The notes beneath the pieces are model-generated. The model saw only the letters and a program-made list of their open reading frames with translations. It was not told where the DNA came from and ran no database searches. This document shows, piece after piece, positions 15,351 to 23,650 of a stretch of 24,539 bases of DNA; position 1 is the stretch's first letter, and every line of letters starts with the position of its first letter. The stretch spans positions 1-24,539 of the forward strand of contig JAKZRQ010000107.1 in the NCBI GenBank assembly GCA_047518105.1, in the 5' to 3' direction. This stretch comes from VXYL01 sp047518105 (lineage in GTDB: Bacteria; Pseudomonadota; Gammaproteobacteria; Pseudomonadales; Azotimanducaceae). The position numbers and the translations under genes are program-made.

Positions 15351-16534
15351 TCGGGGGCGGCCTCGTGAGAGCGAGCCCGCTCCCGAGCGCGGGATCGCAA
15401 TTCGCGCAATCGCGCCAGGGCGCCGGAGATGTCGGGCGGGGTGATTTCCAAGTCCACGGCCAGGAGTTCGTCGAGTTCCCGCGTCGCCTCGACGACCGTG
15501 GCATGGTTCGGGTCGACGAACCGATGCAGCCACTCCTTGGCCGAGAGGAGGCTTGCCTCGAAGATCGCCTGGTTGCCGCGCAGAACGGCAAGTTGGGCCC
15601 GGTCGAGCGCCAAGCGCAGATGCTGTTCCAGGTAGTCCGCCTGCTCCGGTGCGAGCAACGGGCGCATCGGCGTCCCATCGTGGCGGCGAAAGCGCACCAA
15701 TCCCTCGAGTCGGGAAAGCAAGGCTTCGAACATCGACCCATCGTCCGCCGGAGCACCCTGTGTTCGTGGGAGGTCGGTATCGGCGATGTACTCGGGCAGT
15801 CTAAGCGGTAGCCGCTCCAGCAATCCCTTGACCGCTTCCACGCGCAGGAACAGCCCTTGCAGGTCCACCCCCTCGAAGGTGCGCAAGGCCAGACGTTCGT
15901 CGGCCAGCATCGCGCGCACCTCGTGATAGGCGAAATCGTCTGCCTCCGCCAACAGACCGTCGGCTCGGGCCAGCAGGGCGTCGGCACCGTCGACGTCGCG
16001 CTGCATCAGCAACCGGTGATTGGCGATGGACAGCAGGTACTCCACCTCGGCGAGCTTCCACTCGCGTGGCGAAGGTGGTTGGGTGTCGGACTGGGCCATG
16101 ATCGCCTCGGCCATCGCCGCTTGCGCCTCGGCCAGGGCCGCTTGTTGGGCGGCGAGATCTGCGCGCACGCTGACCAATTCATCGCGTAGCGCGGCGAACT
16201 CCTGCGCGTTCACTTCGGCGCGGCGTGCCGAGTCTCGGCGCCAATCCTCAAGCTGTGGTTGGACAACGGCCCCAATCCGGGCGTCCGGATCGTCCATCCA
16301 AGCCAGCCAGAAGAGGTATCCGCCGACGCCGGCCGCCGCGAGCGCGACGAGCAAGGCCAGAACGGCCAAGGGTCGTCCCGACTTCGGCCGCCCCTGACGG
16401 GTTGTTTCGTCCACCGCCGGTTCGGGCGTCTTCGGTGTGCTCGTCCGTGCGGTTGCAGATTCCGCAGACGGCTTGACCGTCGGGTTGTCGCTGGCGGGCT
16501 CTAGCGCCTGCCCCGGATCGTCGGCGTCAGTCAT
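15347..16534 (-). CDS. hemX: HemX, membrane-anchored heme-operon protein
   Basis: The product has 395 aa. A disordered Thr/Pro/Glu-rich cytoplasmic tail (about 1-52) precedes one membrane helix at about 56-78 (LAVLALLVALAAAGVGGYLFWLAW). A coiled-coil follows (about 98-145; ALRDELVSVRADLAAQQAALAEAQAAMAEA). The helical HemX domain contains EWKLAEVEYLLSIANHRLLMQRDVDGADALLARAD. Databases often label it uroporphyrinogen-III C-methyltransferase, but no SAM-binding methyltransferase fold is visible and that label should not be used. The ATG at 16532-16534 overlaps the hemD TGA by four bases (ATGA), and its end overlaps hemY by three bases. The tight coupling supports a structural role with HemD/HemY in the pathway. 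Confidence 0.93.
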   Translation of the reverse strand: MTDADDPGQALEPASDNPTVKPSAESATARTSTPKTPEPAVDETTRQGRPKSGRPLAVLALLVALAAAGVGGYLFWLAWMDDPDARIGAVVQPQLEDWRRDSARRAEVNAQEFAALRDELVSVRADLAAQQAALAEAQAAMAEAIMAQSDTQPPSPREWKLAEVEYLLSIANHRLLMQRDVDGADALLARADGLLAEADDFAYHEVRAMLADERLALRTFEGVDLQGLFLRVEAVKGLLERLPLRLPEYIADTDLPRTQGAPADDGSMFEALLSRLEGLVRFRRHDGTPMRPLLAPEQADYLEQHLRLALDRAQLAVLRGNQAIFEASLLSAKEWLHRFVDPNHATVVEATRELDELLAVDLEITPPDISGALARLRELRSRARERARSHEAAPE

Positions 16535-17211
16535 GGTTCCTCTTTGGCGCGGAGTTCGCCCAGGGTGTCCAAGACTACCGTGGAACCCGCGCCGAGTGTC
16601 ATTGTGACGTTCTCGAACCCCGCGTCCGCAGCGAGGCCGGCAACGCGCTCAGAGGGTACAAGCAAAGGCACGCCCGCGTCTCGCTCCTCGCCGAGCCACA
16701 GCCGTCCAATGGTGAGCAAACCGTCCCCGCTTGCGGCGACGATGGCGTCGATCCGTTGGCCCGCGATCGACACGCGGTTCGCGATGCGCCGATAGACGTC
16801 CCACTCTGCGACCGCGCCGCCTTCGAACCGAAGCCACCGCTGCAGTGTGTCCGATCCTCCGGTGCCCTTGACGATCAAGGCGCGCCCCGGCGGAGATCCG
16901 GTCAACGCGCGAACGGCGCCGGCGGCATCGCTTTGCGGGGGCCAGCGGGATGGCGCGCCGTGTCGTTGCAGCTGGCCTGCGGCAGCGTTGCCGATCGCCA
17001 TCGCCGGACCGCCGCGCCAGCCGTTCGCGAAGGCGCAAGCGACGGCATGCTCCGACACGAACACCGCCAGATCGAAGGGCCCGTTCGGCGGCGCCGAACG
17101 GATGGGTTCGATGCCGAGTACCGGTGCCTTGAAGACCTCGAAGCCGTGGCTTGCCAGCATGCTGGCAAGGCGCGTCGCGCCGGGTTCGGTCCTCGTCACC
17201 CAGATCCGCAT
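16531..17211 (-). CDS. hemD: uroporphyrinogen-III synthase
   Basis: HemD cyclises hydroxymethylbilane with inversion of ring D to give uroporphyrinogen III. The product has 226 aa, somewhat shorter than the E. coli enzyme (about 246). It shows family landmarks despite low conservation: MRIWVTRTEPGATRLASMLASHGFEV at the N-terminus, FDLAVFVSEHAV (46-57), AMAIGNAAAGQLQRHG, ALIVKGTGGSDTL and IDAIVAASGDGLLTI in the second lobe. The ATG at 17209-17211 shares one base with the hemC TGA (TGATG), so translation is coupled. Confidence 0.92.
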   Translation of the reverse strand: MRIWVTRTEPGATRLASMLASHGFEVFKAPVLGIEPIRSAPPNGPFDLAVFVSEHAVACAFANGWRGGPAMAIGNAAAGQLQRHGAPSRWPPQSDAAGAVRALTGSPPGRALIVKGTGGSDTLQRWLRFEGGAVAEWDVYRRIANRVSIAGQRIDAIVAASGDGLLTIGRLWLGEERDAGVPLLVPSERVAGLAADAGFENVTMTLGAGSTVVLDTLGELRAKEEP

Positions 17212-18119
17212 CAGGACGCGAGCAGGGCCCGGGCACCCAAGGCGTCCAGGCGGTCTGCGACTTCACCACCGAGGACAAGGGGGTCGTGGTCGGCGAGTTC
17301 GACCCGCAGTGTGCGCGCGCCTTCGGCATCTGCGGCCACGGCGGTCATCCGCAACTCCGCGCCGTCGCGGACGCAGTGTGCGCCGAGCGGCATCGCGCAG
17401 TCGGCGCCGAGGCGCCGGGTCAGTTCCCGTTCGGCGGCAACGCAGCGCTCCACGTCGGCTTGGACCCCCTGGCGGATCAAATCCCCCAGCGCCTGTCGGC
17501 GGGCGACGAACTCCACTCCCAATGCACCCTGGCTGGGTGCCGGGACCAGCATGTCCGGGTCGATCCGTTGGGCGATCCGGTGGCCGAGCCCGAGGCGGTC
17601 GAGCCCTGCGCAGGCAAGCAGCAGCGCATCGCACTGGCCTTCGTCGAGGCGACGTAGCCGGGTGTCGACGTTGCCGCGCAGGGGCTTGATTTCGATTTCC
17701 CGGAGGAGGCTTCTCAGCAACGCGCCGCGACGGATGCTGGAGGTGCCGATGACTCCACCCGGGGGAAGGTCGATCAGCGTCCGGGTGCTCGAAGTCTCGG
17801 GCACGACGAAGGCGTCGCGGGCGTCCGCGCGCGGTCCGAAGGTTGTCAAGGTGAGCGTGTCCGGGACGGCGACGGGAACATCCTTCATGCTGTGTACGGC
17901 AAGATCCGCACGGCCTTCGGCGACCGCGTCCCGAAGCGCATCGATGAAGACGCCCTTGCCGGTGACCGGCGCCGACCTGTCGATGTCGCCCTGGGTCTGG
18001 ACGGTCACCAGTTCCACCTGCACCGACGAATCGATCTGCTGCAACTGGCGCGCAACCCACCGCGCTTGCGTCATTGCGAGCGGGCTGCCTCGGGTGGCGA
18101 TACGCAGTGGTACGGACAT
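17211..18119 (-). CDS. hemC: hydroxymethylbilane synthase (porphobilinogen deaminase)
   Basis: HemC polymerises four porphobilinogen units into hydroxymethylbilane on a covalent dipyrromethane cofactor. The product has 302 aa. Landmarks are RIATRGSPLAMTQA (6-19), VQTQGD, the catalytic Asp80 in HSMKDVPV, the substrate-binding Arg pair in GTSSIRRG, and RGNVDTRL. The cofactor cysteine is Cys241 in GADCAMPLGAH. GAGG about six bases before the ATG at 18117-18119 supports the start. It is the first gene of hemCDXY and is divergent from argH across 92 bp; I could not pick a clear promoter on this strand. Confidence 0.96.
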   Translation of the reverse strand: MSVPLRIATRGSPLAMTQARWVARQLQQIDSSVQVELVTVQTQGDIDRSAPVTGKGVFIDALRDAVAEGRADLAVHSMKDVPVAVPDTLTLTTFGPRADARDAFVVPETSSTRTLIDLPPGGVIGTSSIRRGALLRSLLREIEIKPLRGNVDTRLRRLDEGQCDALLLACAGLDRLGLGHRIAQRIDPDMLVPAPSQGALGVEFVARRQALGDLIRQGVQADVERCVAAERELTRRLGADCAMPLGAHCVRDGAELRMTAVAADAEGARTLRVELADHDPLVLGGEVADRLDALGARALLAS

Positions 18120-18154
18120 GGAAATCCTCGGTCAGGCGGCCGTGCTCGGGCCGT

Positions 18155-18163
18155 TGATATAAT
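18155..18163 (+). promoter_or_regulatory. extended -10 promoter of argH
   Basis: TGATATAAT is a perfect TATAAT preceded by TGn. It lies 49 bases before the argH ATG and should start transcription near 18170. No consensus -35 is seen, which is usual for extended -10 promoters. Confidence 0.55.
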
Positions 18164-18211
18164 CGCGCGCCGGCTCGGGTTCCACGGGCCGCTGTCAGCG
18201 ACGGATCGACC

Positions 18212-19618
18212 ATGGCCAAAAAAGGCAACACCGGCAACCCGGAACAGAACAAAAGCATGTGGGGCGGCCGGTTCTCCGAGCCCACCGACGACTTCGTCGC
18301 GCGCTTCACCGCGTCCGTGGACGTCGACAAGCGGTTATACCACCACGACATCAAAGGCTCCATTGCCCATGCCAATGGATTGCACGTCGCCGGCGTGCTG
18401 GACAAGGACCAGCATCGGTCCATCGTCGACGGCCTGACGGCCATCGAAGGCGAGATCGAGCGCGGCGAATTCACCTGGAATCCAGCGTTGGAAGACGTGC
18501 ACATGAACATCGAGGCGCGTCTGACCGAACTCGTCGGCGAAGCCGGAAAGAGGCTGCACACGGGGCGCTCGCGCAACGACCAGGTGGCGACGGACTTGCG
18601 CCTGTGGCTGCGCGACCGCATCGACGCCATCGATGCGCGGTTGACCGAAGTGATGGCCCGGCTGATCGACTTGGCGAACGACCACACCGACACGGTGATG
18701 CCCGGTCTCACGCACTTGCAGATCGCGCAGCCGGTGACGTTCGGACATCACCTGATGGCCTGGTTCGAGATGGCGTGGCGCGACCGCGCCCGGTTCCGCG
18801 ATTGCCGCACGCGGGTCAATGTCTCTCCCCTCGGCAGCGCAGCGCTGGCTGGCACCACGTTCCCCATCGACCGGGTGGCGACCGCCGCCGAACTCGGCTT
18901 CGACGCGCCGGCGGCCAACTCCCTCGATGCGGTCAGCGACCGCGACTTCGCGCTCGAGTTCTGCGCCGCCGCCAGTCTCGCGGCAACGCACCTCTCCCGC
19001 TGGTGCGAGGAACTGGTGCTCTGGACATCGCCCCAGTGGGCCTTTGTCGCCCTGCCGGATGCCTACTGCACCGGTTCGAGCATCATGCCCCAGAAGAAGA
19101 ACCCCGATGTGGTCGAACTGGTGCGCGGCAAGACCGGACGCGTGGTCGGCAACCTGAACGCGCTATTGGTACTGATGAAGGGCCAGCCGCTCGCCTACAA
19201 CCGGGACAATCAGGAGGACAAGCTGCCGCTCTTCGACACGGCGGACACCCTGAGCGACTGCCTACAGGCCATGGCCGGCATCTTGGCCGCGATGCAGCCG
19301 GACCCCGTCGCCATGCGTGCCGCCGCCGAACGAGGCTTCGCGGTGGCCACCGATCTCGCCGACTACCTCGTTCGTCAGGGCGTCCCGTTTCGCGATGCCC
19401 ACGAGATCGTCGGCAATGCGGTGGCGTTCGCCATCGACCGGGACCTGACCTTGGACCAGGTGGCATTGGACGACTACCGCGACCTGTCGGATCGCATTGG
19501 CGAGGATGTCTACGACGTGCTGACGCTCGACGGGGCGGTTGCCGCGCGCAACCACGTGGGCGGTACGGCGCCGAAGGCCGTCGCCGCCGCCATCGCCGCT
19601 GCCCGACGACGCCTGTGA
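18212..19618 (+). CDS. argH: argininosuccinate lyase
   Basis: ArgH cleaves argininosuccinate to arginine and fumarate, the last step of arginine synthesis. The product has 468 aa, in the fumarase/aspartase superfamily. MWGGRFSEPTD (16-26) begins the conserved core. HTGRSRNDQVATD is at 116-128 and the catalytic His168 is in GLTHLQIAQP. The signature loop GSSIMPQKKNPD (288-299) supplies the catalytic serine. The start at 18212 adds a Lys/Asn-rich tail of about 15 residues before the usual WGGRF block. It is divergent from hemC and followed by lptM with a one-base overlap, the arrangement found in Pseudomonas-like genomes. Confidence 0.97.
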   Translation: MAKKGNTGNPEQNKSMWGGRFSEPTDDFVARFTASVDVDKRLYHHDIKGSIAHANGLHVAGVLDKDQHRSIVDGLTAIEGEIERGEFTWNPALEDVHMNIEARLTELVGEAGKRLHTGRSRNDQVATDLRLWLRDRIDAIDARLTEVMARLIDLANDHTDTVMPGLTHLQIAQPVTFGHHLMAWFEMAWRDRARFRDCRTRVNVSPLGSAALAGTTFPIDRVATAAELGFDAPAANSLDAVSDRDFALEFCAAASLAATHLSRWCEELVLWTSPQWAFVALPDAYCTGSSIMPQKKNPDVVELVRGKTGRVVGNLNALLVLMKGQPLAYNRDNQEDKLPLFDTADTLSDCLQAMAGILAAMQPDPVAMRAAAERGFAVATDLADYLVRQGVPFRDAHEIVGNAVAFAIDRDLTLDQVALDDYRDLSDRIGEDVYDVLTLDGAVAARNHVGGTAPKAVAAAIAAARRRL

Positions 19619-19827
19619 TGGATGCGTCGCTCGCGAACCTGGCCAAGCCGGCGTTCTGGTTGATCGTCGGGACTTTTTGTTCGACCGCCGCGACCTGCGG
19701 CCAGAAGGGACCTCTCGAATTGCCTGAGGAGGACGCCGCGATGGCGCACGCGGCCGCTGCCGTTGGAGACACTCGCGTGCGGTCCTTGGCAACCGCGGTC
19801 CGACCCCGTCGTGCCCTTCGCCCGTAA
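19618..19827 (+). CDS. lptM: LptM-like small lipoprotein (LPS translocon maturation)
   Basis: This 69-aa ORF starts with an ATG sharing one base with the argH TGA (TGATG). It has a hydrophobic leader (FWLIVGTFCSTAATCGQ) with a lipobox-like Thr-Ala-Ala-Thr-Cys27 and the family hallmark CGQKGPLELPEED, compared with CGLKGPLYFP in E. coli LptM (YifL). In E. coli LptM is an outer-membrane lipoprotein that assists disulfide maturation of LptD. Its place just before lysA/dapF is the typical one. The -1 and -3 residues are Thr and Ala, not the classical [LI]-x-[AG]-C, so lipidation should be checked. The tail after residue 45 (Ala/Arg rich) overlaps the lysA start and may have little function. Confidence 0.78.
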   Translation: MDASLANLAKPAFWLIVGTFCSTAATCGQKGPLELPEEDAAMAHAAAAVGDTRVRSLATAVRPRRALRP

Positions 19828-21058
19828 AGGCGGCGAATTGCACGCCGACGGCGTGCCGCTCGCTCGCATCGCGGCGACCGTGGGCACGCCCGCCTATGTC
19901 TATTCCTGGCGAAGCGTTCGCGCGCGCTACGAGGAACTTCGACGCGCTCTCGACGGCATCGACCACCGCATCTGCTATTCGGTCAAGGCCAACAGCAACT
20001 TGAGCATCCTGGCCCGGTTGGCGAAGTTGGGTGCCGGCTTCGACATCGTCTCCGGCGGCGAACTCGAGCGGGTTTTGCGCGCCGGCGGCGATCCAGCCCT
20101 GATGATCTTCTCGGGTGTCGGCAAATCCGAGGCGGACATCGACTTCGGCATCAAGGTCGGCATCGACGCCTTCAATGTCGAAAGCGCGTCGGAACTCGCG
20201 CGGCTGGAATCCCGCGCCGGCCTTCTCGGCCGCAAGGCGCGGGTTTCGGTACGGGTCAATCCCGACGTAGATGCCAACACCCATCCGTATGTCGCAACCG
20301 GACTGAAGGAGAACAAGTTCGGCGTGCCTGGCGCCGCAGCGCTCGAACTCTACCGGCGGGCGATGGCTTCGCCCGTTCTCGAGATTGCGGGCATCGGATG
20401 CCACATCGGTTCGCAGGTGTCCGAGGTCGGGCCGTTTCGGGAAGCCCTGGCCGGGCTCCTGGGTCTCGTCCGTGCGTTGGCGAGAATCGGCATTCCGCTC
20501 GAACACGTCGATATCGGCGGCGGCTTCGGCATCGCCTACCGCGACGAAACGCCGCTTGATCTGGAGGCGCTCGGGCAGACCTTGAGAGCCACACTGGCTG
20601 GCCGGCGGGTCAAGCTCGTGCTCGAACCCGGTCGTTTGCTCGTTGCCGATGCGGGCGTCCTGCTCACCCGGGTCGAGTACCTGAAGCCTGCGGCACAGGC
20701 CGGCTGTCGCAACTTCGCCGTGGTGGACGCCGCGATGAACGACCTGATCCGACCGGCGCTGTACCAGGCATGGCACGCCGTGGAAAGCGTGAACGAGAGC
20801 GACGCGACGCCCGTGCCATGGGACGTGGTGGGTCCGGTCTGCGAAGCCGGCGACTTCCTGGCGCTCGACCGGGAACTCGCGCTCGAGGAAGGCACGCTGC
20901 TCGCCATTGGAACGGTCGGTGCCTACGGGTTCTCGCAAAGCTCCAACTACAACACCCGCCCGCGCGCTGCCGAGGTGCTCGTGAGCGGCGACGACTTCGC
21001 CATCGTCCGCAAACGCGAGACGGTGAGCGACCTCTTGCGACTCGAAACCCTCGTGTAG
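19811..21058 (+). CDS. lysA: diaminopimelate decarboxylase
   Basis: LysA is a PLP enzyme converting meso-diaminopimelate to L-lysine and CO2. With the GTG at 19811 the product has 415 aa, the usual Pseudomonas length. PLP lysine is Lys59 in CYSVKANSN. HIGSQ is at 198-202, the glycine loop VDIGGGFG at 223-230 and EPGR at 262-265. Cys344 in CEAGDF and Tyr372 complete the active site at the dimer interface. GTG 19811 is preferred because MPFARKGGELHADGVPLARIA matches the family start; a TTG at 19763 would add 16 residues deep inside lptM. Either way it overlaps lptM, and no Shine-Dalgarno is visible. Confidence 0.95.
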   Translation: MPFARKGGELHADGVPLARIAATVGTPAYVYSWRSVRARYEELRRALDGIDHRICYSVKANSNLSILARLAKLGAGFDIVSGGELERVLRAGGDPALMIFSGVGKSEADIDFGIKVGIDAFNVESASELARLESRAGLLGRKARVSVRVNPDVDANTHPYVATGLKENKFGVPGAAALELYRRAMASPVLEIAGIGCHIGSQVSEVGPFREALAGLLGLVRALARIGIPLEHVDIGGGFGIAYRDETPLDLEALGQTLRATLAGRRVKLVLEPGRLLVADAGVLLTRVEYLKPAAQAGCRNFAVVDAAMNDLIRPALYQAWHAVESVNESDATPVPWDVVGPVCEAGDFLALDRELALEEGTLLAIGTVGAYGFSQSSNYNTRPRAAEVLVSGDDFAIVRKRETVSDLLRLETLV

Positions 21059-21066
21059 CCCGGTGT

Positions 21067-21097
21067 GGCCGGTAGGGGAGTCGGCCGGTAGGGGGTC
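21067..21097. repeat. 16-bp direct repeat upstream of dapF
   Basis: ggccggtaggggagtc is followed directly by ggccggtagggggtcg. A shorter match, gggccggtag, lies just before the dapF ATG. It sits in the lysA-dapF gap just upstream of the candidate -10 box. Confidence 0.6.
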
Positions 21098-21114
21098 GCC
21101 CCGACGAGCCATCG

Positions 21115-21120
21115 TATAAT
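21115..21120 (+). promoter_or_regulatory. candidate -10 box of the dapF-DUF484-xerC-HAD operon
   Basis: A perfect TATAAT lies 33 bases upstream of the dapF ATG in an otherwise GC-rich 95-bp gap, the only sizeable gap in this gene series. No clear -35 box is present at 17 bp spacing. Confidence 0.45.
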
Positions 21121-21153
21121 CGTGGTGGTTTGATGACGTTGGGCCGGTAGCCG

Positions 21154-21984
21154 ATGAAGCTGCGTTTCGCGAAGATGCACGGTCTCGGCAACGACTTCAT
21201 GATGGTCGAGCTGGTCACCCAGCGTGGAACTCCGACACCGGAGCAGATCCGTGCTTGGAGCGACCGGCGCACGGGGATTGGCTTCGATCAGTTCCTGGCA
21301 GTGCTCCCGCCCACAGATCCCTGTGCGGACTTCCGGATGCGCATCTTCAACGCCGACGGGTCGGAGGCCGAGCAGTCCGGCAACGGTGCGCGTTGCGTTG
21401 CGCGGTTCGTGGTCGACGAAGGACTCATCGTCAAGCGCGACCTGGAACTCGAAACGGCTGGCGGCCCTATCCGCACGGAGTTGCTGGCCGATGGCCAGGT
21501 GCGGGTGAACATGGGTGTGCCGAGAACCGAACCCCGGGCCTTGCCCTTCGTTGCCGAGGGGGAGTCCATATCGTACGTGGTCGACCTGGCTGGCGAAGAG
21601 GTGGAAGTCACGCCGGTGTCCATGGGGAATCCGCACGCGGTGGTTTTCGTGGACAACGTGGCCGAGGTCGATGTCGAACGCGTCGGTGGCGCGCTGCAGC
21701 GCCATGAGCGCTTCCCCGAGGAGGTGAACGTGGGCTTCCTGCAGGTGGTGGACCGGCGTTTCGGCAGGCTGCGGGTGTACGAACGGGGTGCCGGCGAGAC
21801 GCGTGCCTGCGGCAGCGGCGCCTGTGCGGCGATGGTGGCCGCGCGCCTGCACGACCGCTTCGACCAACGAGCCAAGATTTCCCTGCCCGGGGGCAAGCTG
21901 CGACTGGAATGGCAAGGACCGGGAGCGCCCGCTACACTGTCCGGGCCCACGCAACTGGTCTACACCGGTCGAATCGAGCTATGA
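21154..21984 (+). CDS. dapF: diaminopimelate epimerase, with Ser at the first catalytic Cys position
   Basis: DapF interconverts LL- and meso-diaminopimelate without a cofactor, using two cysteines as acid and base. The product has 276 aa. It matches the family throughout: KMHGLGNDFM (7-16), DRRTGIGFDQ, FRMRIFNADGSEAEQ (60-74), SMGNPHAVVFVDNV, HERFPEEVNVGFLQVV and RVYERGAGETRACGSGACA. The second catalytic Cys (E. coli Cys217) is present in ACGSGACA. The first (E. coli Cys73 in QCGNGARC) is replaced by Ser75 (QSGNGARC), codon TCC at 21376-21378. All other motif residues are intact and the frame is open, so the gene is not an obvious pseudogene. It ends with a four-base overlap (ATGA) with the DUF484 gene. 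Confidence 0.94.
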   Translation: MKLRFAKMHGLGNDFMMVELVTQRGTPTPEQIRAWSDRRTGIGFDQFLAVLPPTDPCADFRMRIFNADGSEAEQSGNGARCVARFVVDEGLIVKRDLELETAGGPIRTELLADGQVRVNMGVPRTEPRALPFVAEGESISYVVDLAGEEVEVTPVSMGNPHAVVFVDNVAEVDVERVGGALQRHERFPEEVNVGFLQVVDRRFGRLRVYERGAGETRACGSGACAAMVAARLHDRFDQRAKISLPGGKLRLEWQGPGAPATLSGPTQLVYTGRIEL

Positions 21985-22664
21985 ACCCGACTGACGGACC
22001 GCGCTTGGATGACGACGCCGTGGCGGAGTTTCTGAGTAGCAACAGCGATTTCTTCACGCGCTGCCCGGAGTTGCTTTCCGATCTCGACCTGCCATGCGAA
22101 GCCGGCGGATCGGTGTCGCTGCTCGAACGGCAGGTGATGGTGCTGCGCGACCGCAACAAGGATTTGCGCCTCCAGTTGACCGCGTTGCTCAACAACGCCG
22201 AAGACAACGAGCGCGTGTTCGAGCGCGTGAAGACGTTGACCCTGGCGTTGATGGACGCGGTGGACGAAGTCGATCTCGACGCCGCGCTCGGCCGGGACCT
22301 CATCGCCGGATTCGATGCGGACCATGCCGCCTGCTTCGTACGTTGCTGGACGGCGCCTGCGGATCTGGACCACCTCGTCGGCATCGGCGCGGACGAAGTC
22401 CCGCCGTTGCCCCAACTGTTTGGCCCAACCGAGCCGGTTTGCGCCGTCCATCGCGAGGAGGAGTACGCGGCGCTGTTTCCCGGCGCATCGCTATCCGGAC
22501 CGGGTTCGATCGCCAAGGTGCCTCTAGGGACCAACGGTTCGCAGGCGGTCTTGGCCATCGGCTCCTGGGACCCGCGCCGATTCGCGCCGGACCTCGGCAA
22601 GGTATTCCTGATCCACATCGGCGAAGTGATGTCGCGGACACTGGAGCGGCTAGGCATCGGATGA
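21981..22664 (+). CDS. DUF484 family protein
   Basis: The product has 227 aa. It begins with a helical segment containing VAEFLSSNSDFFTRCPELLSDLDLP and VSLLERQVMVLRDRNKDLRLQLTALLNNA, typical of DUF484. A GAF-like C-terminal domain follows, with IAKVPLGTNGSQAVLAIGSWDPRRF. The family is found in proteobacteria between dapF and xerC, exactly as here; its function is unknown. The start at 21981 is decided by the ATGA overlap with dapF, and the end overlaps the xerC start in the same way. It carries no membrane segment or signal peptide, so a cytoplasmic location is expected. Confidence 0.9.
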   Translation: MNPTDGPRLDDDAVAEFLSSNSDFFTRCPELLSDLDLPCEAGGSVSLLERQVMVLRDRNKDLRLQLTALLNNAEDNERVFERVKTLTLALMDAVDEVDLDAALGRDLIAGFDADHAACFVRCWTAPADLDHLVGIGADEVPPLPQLFGPTEPVCAVHREEEYAALFPGASLSGPGSIAKVPLGTNGSQAVLAIGSWDPRRFAPDLGKVFLIHIGEVMSRTLERLGIG

Positions 22665-23650
22665 GACCCCGACGCGGCATGGACGCCGAAGACGATCGCT
22701 CACCGGCTGTGAACGATGCGGGCTTGCACAAGGGCGCGGGACTCGGCGCCGACGTGGACCGGTTTCTTGTCCACCTGACCGTCGAGCGCCGGGCCTCGCC
22801 GCACACCGTTGCCGCCTACCGCCGGGACTTGGCGCGATTCGCCATCGGTCTTTCCGATGCCTCAAGCGCGGATGTCCGGGGGCATCACGTCCAGGCATTC
22901 GCGGGCCGGCTGCACGCCGGGGGGTTGTCGCCGCGCTCGGTCGCCCGCCATCTGTCGAGCGTGCGTAGCCTGTTCGACTACCTGGTCCGGCGCCACGAAG
23001 TCGGTGCCAATCCGGCTAGGGGTGTACGAGCGCCGAAGCAGCACGAACGTTTGCCGAAGACCATGGATCCCGACCAGACGTCGCAGTTGTTCAGCGAACG
23101 CGCCGTGTCGACCATCGACATCCGTGACCGTGCGATGCTGGAGTTGCTCTACGGCGGCGGGCTGCGTCTTGCCGAACTCGTGGCCATCGACATCCGCGAT
23201 CTCGACCTTGCCAACGGGTTTGTCACCGTCACGGGCAAGGGTCGGAAGACCCGGGTGGTGCCCACGGGGAAGGCGGCTTCCGAGGCGGTTCGCGCCTGGC
23301 TTGCCAAACGAGGCCCGGCGAGCGGTCGCGATCCTCTGTTCACCGGTCGGGGCGACGCACGCATGTCGCCGCGCAACGTCCAGTTGCGGCTGAAGAAGAT
23401 TGCGGTGAGAACGATCGGAAACGACGGCGTCCACCCCCATCTGCTTCGGCACAGCTTCGCGAGCCATCTGCTGGAGTCCAGCGGCGATTTGCGCGCGGTG
23501 CAGGAACTCTTGGGTCATGCCGACATCTCGACCACGCAGATCTACACGCATCTCGACTTCCAGCATCTGGCGAAGGTCTACGACGCTGCGCATCCGCGCG
23601 CGCGGCGCAAGGCGTCGGCATCCGCGGGCGATGGCGAAATCGGATCGTGA
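22661..23650 (+). CDS. xerC: tyrosine recombinase XerC
   Basis: XerC acts with XerD at dif to resolve chromosome dimers at the septum with FtsK. The product has 329 aa, about 25-30 residues longer than usual at the N-terminus. The core-binding domain (about 31-110) contains VDRFLVHLTVERRASPHTVAAYRRDL. The catalytic residues are Arg159 (GGGLRLAEL), Lys183 (TGKGRK), His260 and Arg263 (HPHLLRHSFASHLL), His286 (LGHADISTTQIYTH) and the nucleophile Tyr295. The ATG at 22661 is used because it overlaps the DUF484 stop (ATGA); Met7 at 22679 is an alternative. Its position after dapF and DUF484 identifies it as XerC rather than XerD or a mobile integrase. Confidence 0.94.
   Translation: MRPRRGMDAEDDRSPAVNDAGLHKGAGLGADVDRFLVHLTVERRASPHTVAAYRRDLARFAIGLSDASSADVRGHHVQAFAGRLHAGGLSPRSVARHLSSVRSLFDYLVRRHEVGANPARGVRAPKQHERLPKTMDPDQTSQLFSERAVSTIDIRDRAMLELLYGGGLRLAELVAIDIRDLDLANGFVTVTGKGRKTRVVPTGKAASEAVRAWLAKRGPASGRDPLFTGRGDARMSPRNVQLRLKKIAVRTIGNDGVHPHLLRHSFASHLLESSGDLRAVQELLGHADISTTQIYTHLDFQHLAKVYDAAHPRARRKASASAGDGEIGS

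Noticed and set aside
15347..16534. Uroporphyrinogen-III C-methyltransferase activity for HemX
   Set aside because: The protein has one membrane helix, a coiled coil and a helical domain but no SAM methyltransferase motifs; the name is a known annotation carry-over.
22661..23650. Integrase of a mobile element
   Set aside because: The gene overlaps DUF484 and yigB in the conserved dapF-DUF484-xerC-yigB order, so it is the housekeeping XerC.
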